A stretch of DNA of 64,000 nt from Guillardia theta CCMP2712 (GCF_000315625.1 NW_005434576.1:25063-89062), one strand, 5' to 3'. Shown: positions 32,150 through 44,702, counted from the stretch's first letter. Made by a program: numbers and translations. Notes: generated by a model from the letters alone, not told the origin.

Positions 32150-33464
32150 CCTCCTCCTCCTCCTCCTCCTCCTCCATATCATCATCCTCTCCATGACAGA
32201 AATCACGGTCAACTTGCCTTCAAGCAGTCGTAGGCTGTCTTCACTAGCTTCACACTTTCTTCATCGCACTTCCCAATCAAATAGGTCTCGTTGAGATCTC
32301 CATGATACAGTTTGCCCTGTCGCAACCCGTCTCATTTCAACCCACTTTCCTGTCACAACGACATCTTCTACCTTGTACTCCACACAGACCGTCACGTCCA
32401 GGTTGACAATGTCTCCATCCTGCGAAAACTTCAACATGACGCTCCAAAAACACCAGTACCACCAGCCCCAACCCCAACCCCAACCCCAGTCCTCTCATTC
32501 TTTTCCTCCTCTACCTGGATGGGCCTGCAGTCTGGAATTCCATGGCAGATAACCTCATTGGGGCTAACGCAGACGGACTTGGGGAACTGATGGTAGTTCA
32601 AGGGGGAGGGGTAGCAGTTGCGTTCCATGCATGCCGCGTGAACGATGCGGTCGATCTCATCCCCTGTCACTCCAGCTCGGAGGAACCTTGCCGCAATGTC
32701 TAGCACCTCTCTTCCGAGCCTTCCAGCCAGTCTCATCCCCTCGATAGAGTCGCCCTCCTTCACGTCCACCAACGTGCTCCTCTTCGCCTCGATTTCTCCT
32801 AACGGGATCGACTTCTCCGCATAGTCCGGCTGGGCGATGTGAGGAGGGACCTTGACTTGAGGGGTGACGTACGCAGGACGGAGCGATCCCGTGAAGTCGT
32901 AGCCGCGGAAGATGGGCGGCATCTCGAGCCGCTTGTCCGCTGGCACCATGTCCACTAGGTAGGCAGTTTCGGTGAGAATCTTCTTGCACCACTCGTCGAA
33001 AGCTGCCTTGTCTCTCGCCTTCTCCTGCTGCTTCTTCTTCTTGGCATTCTTCTTCTTCTTCGCCTCCTCGCTTTCTTCTTTCCCCTCCTCGTTCTCATTC
33101 TCCGAGGGTTTGAACTCGCTGTTCGCGGTCTCCTGCATTATGAGGCCGTTTTCCTGCATGATCTTTTTGACCTTCTTCTCGGAGACTTCTAAGTTCTTGG
33201 TTTCCTTCAAGAAAGACCATACCCTCTTGATCCCAAAGTCAGGATGCTCCTCCTTGACCTCCCTGCAAGACAAGTTTCAGAAACCACGCCCCCCTCCAGT
33301 CGATCCGATTCCTCTACATGATCACTCCCAGGGCACGGGCATATCGAGCCGGACTTGCTCTCACGAGCTGCATCAACACATCGCATCCTCGTTCATCCCT
33401 CCTCTCACCTGATCGCTTGCAGCAGCGCCTCCCCTTCCATCGCCTGCTTCCCGTCGTCCTCCAT
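31206..33464 (-). CDS. Methionine aminopeptidase, type 1
   Basis: Exons complement(31206..31272, 31327..31412, 31599..31696, 31893..31998, 32218..32316, 32372..32419, 32515..33262, 33409..33464) give 435 residues. The enzyme removes initiator Met from nascent proteins. All five metal ligands are present: Asp276 (IVNLDVTV), Asp291 (YHGDLNET), His354 (GHGIGN), Glu387 (IEPMI) and Glu419 (AQFEHTF). The WPDGWTAVT block is also intact. The N-terminal about 150 residues differ from the usual MYND-like zinc finger: a helical module ([33 protein letters not shown]), then a Lys/Glu-rich linker. Intron 31999..32217 appears to have a GC donor (AAG-GCAAGT) and holds the ATC repeat. No plastid presequence is seen, so the cytosol is likely. 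Confidence 0.93.
31461..31497. repeat. (CTG)n repeat in MetAP1 intron
   Basis: About 12 CTG units inside the intron between the GHGIG exon and the IEPMI exon. Confidence 0.9.
32067..32149. repeat. (ATC)n microsatellite in MetAP1 intron
   Basis: About 27 perfect ATC units, followed by about seven CTC units, within the intron with the GC donor. Confidence 0.97.
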
Positions 33465-34045
33465 GACTGCACGCGCGCCCACCAGCGGTAGCTGACCGTT
33501 ACATTCCAGGGAAACCGTTTCACATTCTGTCCGTCAGTTACGTTTCTCGTTATTTGGCACTCTGTAGGTGTAACGTTAAAATAACGGTCATGTGATTAGT
33601 CAACGTGCGACTCTTGGCGGTGGGCATGCAGCGGTGAGTGTCTGTTGGGGGCGGAGGAGGGAGGAGGGAGGAGATGGAGGGAGAGGAGAGGAGAGGAGGG
33701 AGGGTAAACTCATCAGACAGGAGGGGAGAGACGAAGAGGATGGGAGAGGAAAGGAAGTTCTCCTTGGAGGTGAAGTGATTGATGGGATCCCAAAGGAGAG
33801 AAGGAAGTAGAAGATTTTGTGGAGACCCTTATCACGGCCAATTTTAGCAAGATGAGCAGAAGATTGAGTGAAGAACCTATGATAATGATGATGAAAGTTG
33901 TAGAAGTATGTTTGGGGTGCGGTTGCCATGGTTTGAAGTACAACACTTGCGTTTCTTACGGCAATCGACAGGATGTAAAGGAGATCGAAGGTTTTGTACT
34001 GGAACAGAACTTTTGGTGTGATAAATCCTTTGATCTGCATTGAAG
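33465..34045. other. Divergent intergenic region
   Basis: This is the shared upstream region of MetAP1 and the amino-acid transporter. About 33650-33720 is GGAG-rich. The rest is ordinary mixed sequence; no GC island or gene is visible. Confidence 0.5.
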
Positions 34046-36491
34046 ATGGCAACGGGTCTTGACGACAACTTCGTGACCACCGACTACCGCCAACTGGCGT
34101 CATACCCCGTCCGCAGCACAGGAGGGTATGGAGGAGAGGACGTTCCCCTCATCTCGGGGCAGAATGGAGCTCCCGTGACCTTCACTCAAATCGAGCACGT
34201 TCCGACACAGTCCATCGGGAACCATCAACCATCTTTGATCCACATCGATGGCAAGGACGTGTGAGTATCTGCTCCTCCTCGACCAGGATGCTGCGTCTGA
34301 CACCGCCTGTTGCAGTGATGTCCCCAAGTACGAGTTCCCGGGGTGGGTCCCTCCCACTGAGCTGAAGCTCGAGACCCTTGAGGCTGTGGACAAGAAGTCG
34401 TTGCATCATCCTTCGCGGGGAGTGTTGGGTGAGATCTATGCCACTGCCATCGCTGGCAACGACGTCACCTCTTCGGTCTTGTACATCGTCGGTGTCACCA
34501 GCACGCTTGCTGGGCAGTTGTCACCGATCTGCATGTTGCTTGCTGGATGTGTCTTGTACCTGTTCAAGGCCATCATCGGCGAGGTTGGTGTTCGAGGAGA
34601 TAGTGTGTTCCATTCACGTTTCCTGACAGGCCGGGTCCGCGATTCCTCTGAATGGAGGCGCGTACAGTCTTCTTCTTAACACAACCACCAAGCCCATGGC
34701 TGCTCTTGCCGCATGTTTGACGCTCTTGTCGTACGTGGCGACGGCAGTAGTGAGTGCCACAGAGTGCATGACATACGCCTCCAACTTGGTTCCGGAGCTG
34801 GATGTCTACTGGGGCACCATCATCCTGCTGGCATTGGTGTGTATCTTGTGCATCCTGGGAATCACTGAGTGCGCCTTCCTTGCGGTTGGAGTTTTCATCG
34901 TGCATATCGCGTCCATGTGCTTCTTGATTGCTGTGGCCGCCACATTCATGGTGCAGAACCCCGAGATCATGGCAGCCAACCTGCGCGAGCCTCTCAAGTA
35001 CGACTGGCCCCTGTCGCTCATCTTCGGCTTCTGCGTTGCCTTGCTCGGAGTCACGGGGTATGAAACTTCGGTCAACTACATCGAAGAGCAGCAGAAGGGC
35101 GTGTTCTTCAAGACTCTGTTCAACACTTGGCTGATCGTGTTCCTGATGAATCCAGCCCTCTCCATCGTCTGCATGGGGGTATTGGACCTCAACACCATCG
35201 AGTCGCATCACCGAGATGTTCTTGCCAAGGTGGCGTATGACGCTGGCGGGAAGTACTTTGGCCTGTGGATTGCAGCAGATGCATGCACGGTGTTGCTAGG
35301 ATCGCTCATCACGGCCTTCGTTGGCATGACCGGAGTTGCGAGGAGGCTCGCACTCGATCGCTGCCTGCCGCAATTCCTTCTTGCTGAGAATAGATGGAGG
35401 AGGACCAATCATCTCATTCCCTTCACCTTCTTTGTGGTGTGCACCCTCCTCTTCGTGCTGCTCAACGGAAGCGTCAGGTCCCTGGCCAACGTCTACTCCC
35501 TGGCGTTCTTGTGTGTCATGAGCTTGTACGCCATCGGAACGATGATCCTCAAGTACAAGAGAGGATCGATCCGACGAGCGGTCAAGGCATCTTGGCCTAC
35601 CTGCTTCGCTGCGCTGGCGTTCAGTGCCATTGCAATCCTCGGGAACGTCCTTCTGGCTCCGAACCACCTCATCTGGTTCATCATCTATTTCGGAATCGTC
35701 TCAGTTGTCATGCTGGGCATGTTTGAACGAGTTCGCGTGCTCAAGTGGTTTTTGTACGCTCTGTCACAGAGCCCTCAGTCATGGCAAGATCGCTTCGCCG
35801 GCGTCACGCAGATGGTGAGGAGAATTGAGTTGTTATTGACGCTACTTGTAGAATTCATCGACTAATCATGTCTCCGTGCAGGCGATGGACAAGATTCGGA
35901 GTCAGAAGGTTGCTTTCTTTGCAACCAGCGAGAACCTGGAGATCCTTTCGAAGGCTGTTGCTTACATCCAGAGCAATGAGCTGACTAAGTGGATCAAGGT
36001 ATGTACCCCAATCTTGCTCCATGTGGAGCTGATAGACTTTTATTGCAGATCGTCTACCTTTATGAGGATCTCAACGACCCTGTTATCAAGCGATTGGCAG
36101 AGAATCTTCGTGTAAGTTCACAGCTGAACGCCTTTTGTCTCCGCTCCCTTTCCTCTACTCTTGTTACTACTCTCCTACAGCCTTTCCTTGCCTTTGCATT
36201 ATCGCTTCCTGCCTCTTCTTTTCCGAATCTCATCGGCGGATCTTTCAGGTCATCGACCGCTGCTACCCTAAGATGGTCTTCGACCTCGTGCTGGTAAACC
36301 AGGACATGTCGCCCGAGGTTGTTGCTCAGATCTCTCTCCGTCTTGGTATCCCTCGTAACTTCATGTTCATCTCTTGCCCTCCTGAGGTGAACTCTTGTTT
36401 TCTTCTCCCTTGACCTGTAAGCTCATTGCCGTGACAGAACGTCGTGCTGGACATCGCGGAGTATGGAGGCCTTCGAATCATAACGCATTGA
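34046..36491 (+). CDS. APC-superfamily amino-acid transporter
   Basis: Exons 34046..34260, 34316..34583, 34630..35814, 35882..35998, 36049..36111, 36249..36386 and 36438..36491 give 679 residues. An N-terminal cytosolic region of about 115 residues precedes roughly 12 transmembrane helices. Family blocks include GVLGEIYATAIAGNDVTSSV, AGSAIPLNGGAYSLLLN (the conserved unwound-helix region of APC permeases), LLSYVATAVVSATECMTY, GVTGYETSVNYIEEQ and TGVARRLALDRCLP. The last about 140 residues form a soluble domain with IVYLYEDLNDPVIKRLAENL and VIDRCYPKMVFDLVLVNQ, of unknown function. It probably imports amino acids or related amines across the plasma membrane or a vacuole; the substrate cannot be read from sequence. 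Introns cluster at both ends, and the core is one 1185-nt exon. Confidence 0.88.
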
Positions 36492-36802
36492 GAGGACAAC
36501 AAGACGTCGTCATGGATTATTCTTACTCGTTCAAGAGCGTTTGGAAAACAATGCGAAAAAATTGAAATACACGATTCTTTCTCTGATTCGCATGTTATTG
36601 CCCGATGTGAAGGCATCGCGTGAGGATGTCAGGCTCCTAAGAAACCTTCTCTTGTCTTCACCAATCTGGCACATGAGTGACAAGACACTTGTTGGTTCAG
36701 CTTAATTGCATTTATCATGATCACCATTCGTGAGGAATTTGTGTTATCAGAGTGAAACTTATATCTGGGGTATCCTTCAATCAAAAAAGGCCTTGTTGAA
36801 AC
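36492..36802. other. Convergent intergenic region
   Basis: Short AT-rich 3' flank shared by the transporter and the tail-anchored protein. Nothing further is seen. Confidence 0.5.
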
Positions 36803-37076
36803 TCACGACTTCTGCATGAAGAAAACCAGCGCACCAACGATGACGGCAATTGCCGCAACCACCATGACAATCATCATGGCACCGCCGCCATCGCCCTTGG
36901 AGAAGTCCTTGTTCTCGACTCCGTACCTTCCTCTGAGCTGAGAAGCAGATAGAGAGTTGTCAGGTGCCGAGCCCCCTCGACCTACCGCACGCGAGTCATG
37001 CTCCTTCCCCTCTGCTCGCTGCTGTGTTACCGTAGCGCTGTCGAAGCTGGGAGGCACTCATCTCATCGTCCGCCAT
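36803..37076 (-). CDS. 74-aa tail-anchored membrane protein with duplicated SASQLR-RYG motif
   Basis: Exons complement(36803..36981, 37031..37076) give 74 residues. The N-terminal half carries the same motif twice: MSASQLRQRYG in exon 1 and LSASQLRGRYG in exon 2. A spacer with a Gly/Asp turn (SKGDGGGA) leads to one hydrophobic helix (MMIVMVVAAIAVIVGALVFF) and a three-residue polar end, the layout of a tail-anchored protein. The 49-nt intron falls right after the first motif, and the alternative single-exon reading of 84 codons lacks a proper ATG context. I recall similar small proteins in algae but cannot name the family. ER or mitochondrial outer membrane location is inferred from topology only. 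Confidence 0.72.
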
Positions 37077-39366
37077 GTCTCTGGTGTTGGTTGTAGCCTA
37101 TGAAGAACTCAGGGAGGAAGTTCTGAGCAAACTCAAAGGTTCAGATGAGATGACGATACAAGTAAGGAAGGAGAAAGTGATCATGACTCTAGAAAAGTTC
37201 CTTCAAGGAAACAAACGTTCCTCCATCTTCGATCTGCGCATTCCTATCCTGCCAAATTCACCTTTGCCTTACTCTCCCACACCTCTTTCTTCTCGAAGAA
37301 CAACCACTATCTGGTCAGTCTGTGACGTCATCAAGAAGAGGCCAGCATTGGTTACCGAGAGTCTACCTGACATAACAACCTGAGGGAGAGACTATAGAGA
37401 TGAGACTTTACTCCTGCCTCTCAACAATCTCCTCTTTCAGGTCGTTACCATCTTCTCACATAGGTGTCACTCTCATCTCAATCTGCCTTTACTCTTTCTC
37501 TCATCGACAGCCTCCTCTGCAAGTCAAATCCACATTGCTAGGCCCGTTTCTTGCCCTCCTTCCTCTCCCAGCACCCCTTTATTGCTGCACACACCTGTAT
37601 CATCCGCTTCACTGACCACATTTCACACAAACCTCGAAACATGCAGCCACCATCTGCCTATTCATCACGTCTATACCTACTACCTAAACAAATGACACTG
37701 TCCCCCCGCTTCCGCTTTTGCACCGCTCGCCTTCGCCGTCACCGTCGCAATCCCCTGCCCCCCCCCCTTCCCCCCACTCTCATTCCTCTCCTCGCCTCTT
37801 CCTTCTTCCCCTCTCTTGTCTCCTCCCTCCTCCCTCTCCCTCTCCTTCTGCTCCCTCCTCCTTCCCTTGGCATCCACCAATTTCAGCTTCGTCGTCACGC
37901 ATTGGTGGTGGGGACCCCACCAAATTGAATATCACCCCTCATCTCCACACCTCCATATCTCAAAAATTGCTATACCCCTACTAATATCCGTTAGGTACCA
38001 TACTAAATGAGAGGTACTTTGAGTACCCCATCGACGGACTACCCTACTCAGACTCGATACCACCCAATAAAATGTCACAGACCCCTACTACTTCCCCTCA
38101 CTTGTGGTGGGTGATACTCATCCCCCTCATTCCCCTCTACTGCCCCGAACATCTGCCCGATCATCCGGCTCGGCCCGAGTCAGTTCCCGGAGTCTGTTCC
38201 GGCATGATGCGGCAACTTGCCGGACTCAAGCACACTGCCATGTGACTCCGAGCCGCCGGGCCGCTGTGAGTCGGGCCGCCGGGCCGGGTATCCGGGCGGG
38301 TCGGCCTCAGTCTCGTCCAGCCCAATGGCGTACTGTACCGTACACCGACTCCGCCAAGCCGGGATAGACTCAGTGAGTCATCGGACTGAGAACGTCCTGT
38401 GAAAATAAATTTAATGGATTGCGAGCTCCCTTGATCGTAGGTTTGCCGGCTCAATAGAACATTTGAACTTCAGCTGAAATACTCAAAATCCTGAATTCAA
38501 ATTTGAAATATTCTTCATTGTCATCTGAAAATCTAAATTCTGTACCCCTACATAATCCCAGCGATAACACCGGTAATCGAAAATGCCAGGACCCTCGTGA
38601 TGCAGTACCCCTATGGCTTAGCGCTTTTGACACCCCTCCTTTTGCCACTCCCTGCCCCACGCGCCCCTACCCCTACCCCATGTCCCTTCAGGACTACCCC
38701 TACTTTGTCGAACCCCATGATTCCGATTTTATCCTGTTGGCAAGGGGTACGGTAGTGGCAAAATTCGGGGGGCTCCATTAAAAAGCTTCAATGTGAGGAG
38801 ATTTTATATGTTGTAACTCATTATAAAACTCATATCCTTCTCTCTTGTCCCTTTTTTCCGCGTCATGATATTCAAGCGGGGGTCCTGCAGTCTTAACGTA
38901 TCACCCTACCCACCCTATTCATCAACAATAGTACCCCTACCCCCTATAGTCTCCCGCTCCTTGCCCTCCCCTCCTGCATCCCTTGCTCCCTCCTACCCTC
39001 CCCACGCAGCACCCCCTTCTTACCTCCTCCCGCACTCAGTCGCCACCTCCTCCCACCTTCCTCCTCCCTCCGACTCGAAGCCAACCCCTCCTTGCTTCTC
39101 CTCTCCTCTTCTCTGCTCTCCGCACTTCACCGCTTGTCCTTCTATGCCCAAATAGCCCGCAGGGGGTGTCCCTTCTGCACCCTATTTGCAGTGAAGTTGC
39201 TCAGAAGCATAGCGGCAAATCGACGTGAATTGAACACCCTCAGCCTGCTGCATAGCAGACGCAAGAGATACCAGCTCGTCTCTCTGCCAGTCGTGCGAAA
39301 CTGCAGCCCATTCTTGCGGTCAGGAGTTGTGGTGAAGGGGTGGCTGTCACGTGAGCCGGGAGAAGG
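37077..39366. other. Long intergenic region: TACCCC blocks around a GC island
   Basis: About 37740-38120 is C-rich (CCCCTCATTCCCC, TACCCCTACTA). About 38150-38400 is a GC island with GAGTCGGGCCGCCGGGCCGGG, GTACCGTACACCGACTC and GACTCAGTGAGTCATCGGACT. About 38550-38960 is again C-rich (ACCCCTACCCC). A 102-codon open frame at 37075..37383 overlaps the start codon of the tail-anchored gene on the other strand and is not called. No gene is recognised. Confidence 0.6.
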
Positions 39367-42300
39367 ATGATGGTCGATAGCAATCACACAGTGTGCGACA
39401 AGATGGATGTTGATGCTCCTCCCTCCTTCCTGGCCAACGAGATCGACCATGCCGACGAACCCGAGGCGCTGGTGATCGAGCCATGCGGAGATATCATGGA
39501 GTATGTGGTCGGGGACGCCAAAGATGATGCTTCCACGGCCACCGGCAAGCGGGCGAAGGAGGCAAACATCATAGAGCATACCAATGGCGAGGAGCACATG
39601 GATGTGAATGGGGCTGTGCCAGCTGGAGACGAGAAGACATCTTCGGACGAAGATGACAAGTCATCTCCTTGCGGCAAGCAAAGAAGCGAATCACAAGAGA
39701 AAGCAGAGAGGCAAACTGAAGCAGGTGAACATGATGATGATATCTAGACGTCTCATGCAGGGAAACGATTGACATGTCTTTCTCGTGCACAGCAGTGGAT
39801 GCGAAGGATGCCCCAAGTGAAAGTCATTCATCAGATGCAGCCAACGCGTCAGTTGAGGTCCGTGCTTTGCGTGATGAGAGATTCTGTTGTGTACTGACCT
39901 TGGAGAAGGATGACGGCCCTCAAGAGCTGCATGAAAGTGCAGATGTCGATCAAGATTCTTCCAAGCAAGTCGAAGGACAAGCCAGAGCCAAACGTAGTGC
40001 CACAGACCCTCCTTCCCAAGGAAACCCGTCCTCTGGGGCTGATGATCAGGAACAAGACACCGGGAAAGCTGCTCAAGGAGAGCAAGGATCGCATGATAGT
40101 ACTGAAAGGCAAGTCACCCAAGAAGATGTGGAAGAACAGACTCAGAACGATGGTAAAGAAGGGATGCTGAACAAGAAGGAATCTGCAGGTCTCACCAATG
40201 ACAAGGATTCCTCCTCCCACTACGCTGGTGACTCCAAGAAGAATAGTTCGAACTCTGCGTCTGCTGTGACAGAGCATCCTGTACAAGATTCTGAACAAGT
40301 AGAGCAGAGGAAGAGCGAGTCCCCGAATGAGGAGGAATCGCCGAGGGCAGAGGAAGACACTATCTCTGAAGAGAAGGACGACGATGCGAATCCAGACGAT
40401 GCTTCAGAGACTGCGTCAAAGACTGTGCAGAAGTCTTCTTCTCAATGCAAGAATGACAGGGACAATGCCGCGTCAAATCAAGGAGGCAGTCCGAACGACG
40501 ATGAAGCCGACGATGCTGCAGAAGAGGAAGAGAAGATGGATGACAATCTGTCTCAGGAAGATCCGATGGACACTGAAGGATCGTTGGCTACCAACTCGCC
40601 CATGTTGAAGAGGGAAACATCATCCTTAAAGGATGAGGAGGAAGAGCGATCTGATACCGAGGCTTTGCAAAGCCAGGAGGAGCTGGGCGAGGCAGGGGTA
40701 AGAGCCTATCGTCTTGTTCCCCCCTCATGGCTGACATTTTATACAGAATGATTCTGGTAAACGAGAAAGGAGTTCAAGCCGCAGGTTCTTTTGTTTTTTC
40801 CTCTTGCTGTTGTTGCTGGGTTGCTGAAATGAATGCCAGGAACACTCGCCCACAGAATCGAAGAGACACGAAGTCAAGTGAGAAGAACCGAAAGAAGAGC
40901 AGGAAAGAAGCATCCACACCTTCAGCAGAGAATGATCAGACACAATTGGAAACGAGTGCAGAGCAATCGAATCAAGACGACGACAACAAGGCGAGTCAAT
41001 CGACTGTTGGGGACGATGAGGTGAGCGAATGACATGGTTGGTGTTTCGTTGACTCGATCGCAGGAGAACCTTGTCAAAACTGCAAGGGATCAAGAGGACG
41101 ATGACTCAAAGATTGGCATTGAAGCGAATGGATCTACTTCCATGAGCAAGTCGACCTGCCGGAGGAAGCGACCGCGAGCACTCGAGAAGCCTGATGTACC
41201 CGCTGTGATCGGCCCCAGAAGGAACGTTCTAACTGCTCAACTCAGGAGATGGGCGATCCAATCCCTTCACCAAAGTTTCCGTCGTGGGACCCTACCCGAC
41301 CGCTGCCAACCTGGGTTCCCTCACTAGCGCCCGCTCCGACTAGTAGCTGACCATTGTTGCTACAGGCGTTGGACCTTGAGAACACAGAGATCACGGAGGA
41401 GGAGAAGCAGGCAGTGCCAGAGTTCTTCTGCGGTCGACCAATCAAGACCCCAGAGAGGTTAGTTGAATGAAAGGGAGGGAAAGGAGGGAGGAGCAGTTGC
41501 GAGGTGCAGAATGGGGGAGTTGACGCCTATTTCAGGTATTTGGATATCAGGAAACATTTGCAGCGCCTGTGGTTGTCGCAGAAGCCAAGATATCTGAAGA
41601 AATCAAGGTTTGTGGGAAGCCCTCTCGTTTGCTCGTGACCTTCTCCCTTGTGTTTTGCTTCCCCGACTCGTTCCTGACTGGTTCCTCGTCCCCTTCCCTC
41701 CTCGTCCCCTCTCCCCCTCTCCCCCAGTCTTGTATAATGACCTTTTATCCTTCAGCTGTCTGGGCATCAAGGGAGACGTGAACGCAATCGGAAGAGTTCA
41801 CGCTTACCTGGAGGTCAGCTCTTGACGCCCCTTCCCTTGTCCATAACGCGAGCTTGACAGACTATCGGAGTGATCAATGTTGGGCACATCAGCGCGCAGA
41901 TGGAGAAGGAAGCATCGGCAGCAAACAGAAAAGACTCTTCGAGGAGAGATCGACCGAAACAAGTGAGAGGAGTCTTGCGGTCTCTTGTGAGGCACAAAGG
42001 TGACTTGAAGGCTGTACAGTCAAGCAAGAATCGGAACGCGCGTAAGGACAAGGATCGTTCCGATGACCAGGTGAGTTGCCTCGCACGTGCCCCCGTCTCC
42101 CTTAACCCTCATCAGGCCCGTGATCGAAACAACGAAGCCGAAGTGAATCCCGACTCCTTCCAGCGCCTCCTCAACAACGTGAGAGCCAACACGCGTCCTC
42201 ATACCCCAAAACACCTCTCTCCCCATCGTCCCATCCGTTTTTCTTGGTCTGCTGACGCCACGTGCAGGCATGTTGTCGCGAAGAGCATTCGTTCGACTCC

Positions 42301-44523
42301 CTGCTAGAGAAGGAACGTCGCAAGAAGAAGGTCTCCTCCTGAGAGTCACCAACTCCCTCCTCCTCCTCTGACACAGAGAGCCAGAATCGAACCGAGGCCT
42401 GGCTGACATCGAGCTCAAGTGTGGACCAGGTCTTGAAGCTCACACCGAATGTGTTTCCTCCTCCTTTTTCTGCGCTCCTGTGATGTTCGTTTCATTTCCT
42501 CACTTGCCCTCCTGCCTATCCTCATCTCCTTTCCTCATCTTCTCTCACTGCACGTTTTCGATGCTCACCTGCTCAACAGAATGGAGGATACCAAGGAGGA
42601 TCTGGAGTCTGTGTCCTCATGTTGTCACCGGGCGAAGTCAATCAGGTCAGTACAACAATCTGCTCGGCTCTGCTCTGCTCTGCTCTGCTCGCCTTCCTCT
42701 CTCCTCTCACTATTGCTCATGTCACCTTCTGTTCTCAGAGATTCCGAGTTATGGAGGCTCTTCATCAGCAGCAGATGGAAACGAAGAAGAAGGTTCAGGT
42801 ACCTCCTCCTCCTCCTCCTCTTCCTCTGATTTTTTCTTTTCTCCAGCGAAACACCCAATGTCGTCCGGGGGTGAAACCAAATCACTCGAGCGAACGAGTA
42901 GAGGAGGTTGAGGGTGAGAAGAAGGTTACCTGTCTCCTAGTTCTGATGTTGTGTCAAAGGTGACACTGTGGAGGAAGTTTCTTCAAGACAACCACACGAG
43001 GTTGTTGCTCTACCTCAGTCTTGATGACTTTAGTTTCTTTCTTTCTCATCGACCTCCCCTGCTTCCCCCCCATCGCTCCTGTGCGATGTCCTATCTGAAC
43101 TTCCCATGTCGGCGATTTTCCCGTCTTCCCTGCTTGCTTCTCTTTCTTGCCTCCCTCTACCTCGTTTTGACCTTCTGCAGATTCTGGCTTCATTGGATCA
43201 CACGACTCTTAAGAAGTATCGGCGGCAATTCCGCCTCGACATGCCCCTGCAGGTCATCCAGCTCTCTCTCCCTCCCTCCCCTCCCTCCCCTCCCTCCCCT
43301 CCCTCTTCTGCCTCCACCCTCTCTCCCTCCTCTCCCTCCTCTCCCTCGGAACTTGTTTGCTGACGCTTTCAGCAGGCGCCTCGTGAAGAGCTTGCCGAGG
43401 TGGTGGCGACCCACTTCTCCTCCAACAGGGTCCCAGCAGAGCATGTGAGGATCTGACGAGTCTCCTGCTGCTCACCACTCACCCGCCCTGGCTCAGATGA
43501 CAATCATGAAGTTCCTTGAAGTCGTGAAGAAGAGAAAAGTAGGACAGAAGGGAGGGGGAGGGAGGGAGGCTGACTAGAGTTGGCAGGGGGGAGGAGCCGC
43601 TATCATCAACACCCTAGAGAACAAGCGAGCGATGCAGCGAGCCCTGGTGAGTCGATGTGGAGGTGAAGTAGCTTCCTGTGCTCAAACTTGCTTCAGCAGC
43701 AAGAGGAGGACCGCCCTGAAACATCGACCGAGGAAGAGAGTGAAGTTTACACCATAGAGATGGTGGGCCATTTGGACCCATTCCTCTTCCCCCGTCTCTC
43801 CTCCTCTTGTTCCTCGTCCTCCCCATCCTCCTCTGCTGACACCCTTCTCGCAGGATGGTCAGCGTATCGAGTTCAACCTCGGAGCGAAGGTGGGAGCGGC
43901 AGCAAGGGACTCACTTCTCCTCACCTTCACTCGCAGGTCACTGTCCTCTATGATGACGGCGAGTGGTACCCGGGCGAGATCTGCTCCTACACCGAAACAA
44001 CTGGGAAATTTCGCTTCAAGCTTACTGAGGTATCCTCCTTCCTTGGCTCCCCGCCCCCCTTTCTTGAGACTTACTGACTCCCGTCCTCTACTACCCGACT
44101 GCTTCCTCCCGGCCCCCCCCCCCCACCCATGAGATGTCTGACTCCCGTCCTCTACTACCTGACTGCTTCCTCCCCACACACACACCCATGAGATGTCTGA
44201 CTCCCGTTCTTCTTACTACCGACTGCTTCCTCCGGCCCCCCCATCCATGAGATGTCTGCAGGTGATCAAGAGCGCTTCAGACGCGAACCCGAACGCGATC
44301 GTGCCTGGAGGACCTCCGGTGAAGGTCTGACGGCAGCCCTGCCATGCTCCCTCTCACCCCCTTGCAGTCTCGAGCGGAGAAGGAGGTGGAGAAGGAGGAG
44401 GCGGCCAAGGCTGCGGCACTCGCGTCGTCAGGCATGCAGTCTCCCGGTGGGCCAGGAGGTTTGGGTCAAGCTGCAGGAGCTTCCAACGGTAGCAACGCGG
44501 GTGGCAGCGCCGTGTGGCAATAG
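39367..44523 (+). CDS. SWIRM-domain chromatin protein with SAP30-like and Tudor-like modules
   Basis: Twenty-five exons join in frame to 1014 residues: 39367..39724, 39793..39857, 39906..40697, 40856..41020, 41064..41225, 41366..41457, 41536..41607, 41756..41813, 41861..42070, 42116..42178, 42268..42330, 42379..42429, 42580..42645, 42739..42798, 42847..42913, 42960..43000, 43181..43252, 43373..43444, 43497..43538, 43587..43646, 43697..43762, 43854..43889, 43937..44029, 44262..44324, 44368..44523. Residues 1-500 are acidic and disordered. SWIRM (about 530-600): [47 protein letters not shown]30-like (about 796-857): [47 protein letters not shown]. Tudor-like (about 900-945): [20 protein letters not shown] proteins occur in SWI/SNF, LSD1, Ada2 and MYSM1 complexes; SAP30 binds Sin3. 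The junction near 41226-41365 is the weakest. Confidence 0.82.
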
Positions 44524-44702
44524 AAGTGTATTGAATAGCGTAAAGTCAATGAATGCTGTTGTCTGTCCTGTCCTCCTCCCTTTCTCCAGGCTCCTCTCTC
44601 CTCGCCCCTCCTGCAAGCTCTCTTCCTTGTCTTCTCTCAAGCTCTCTTCCATCTCTTCTCTCAAGGCTCGCGCTGCCTTCGGATGACTCATGTCGACTCA
44701 CT

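Noticed and set aside
37075-37383. 102-codon plus-strand frame starting at the tail-anchored gene's start codon
   Set aside because: It overlaps the start on the other strand and becomes low-complexity; no homology or splice support.
44252-44686. 144-codon plus-strand frame over the SWIRM-gene 3' end
   Set aside because: It is an out-of-frame reading of the last exons; the frame ending GGSAVWQ matches the upstream splice phases.
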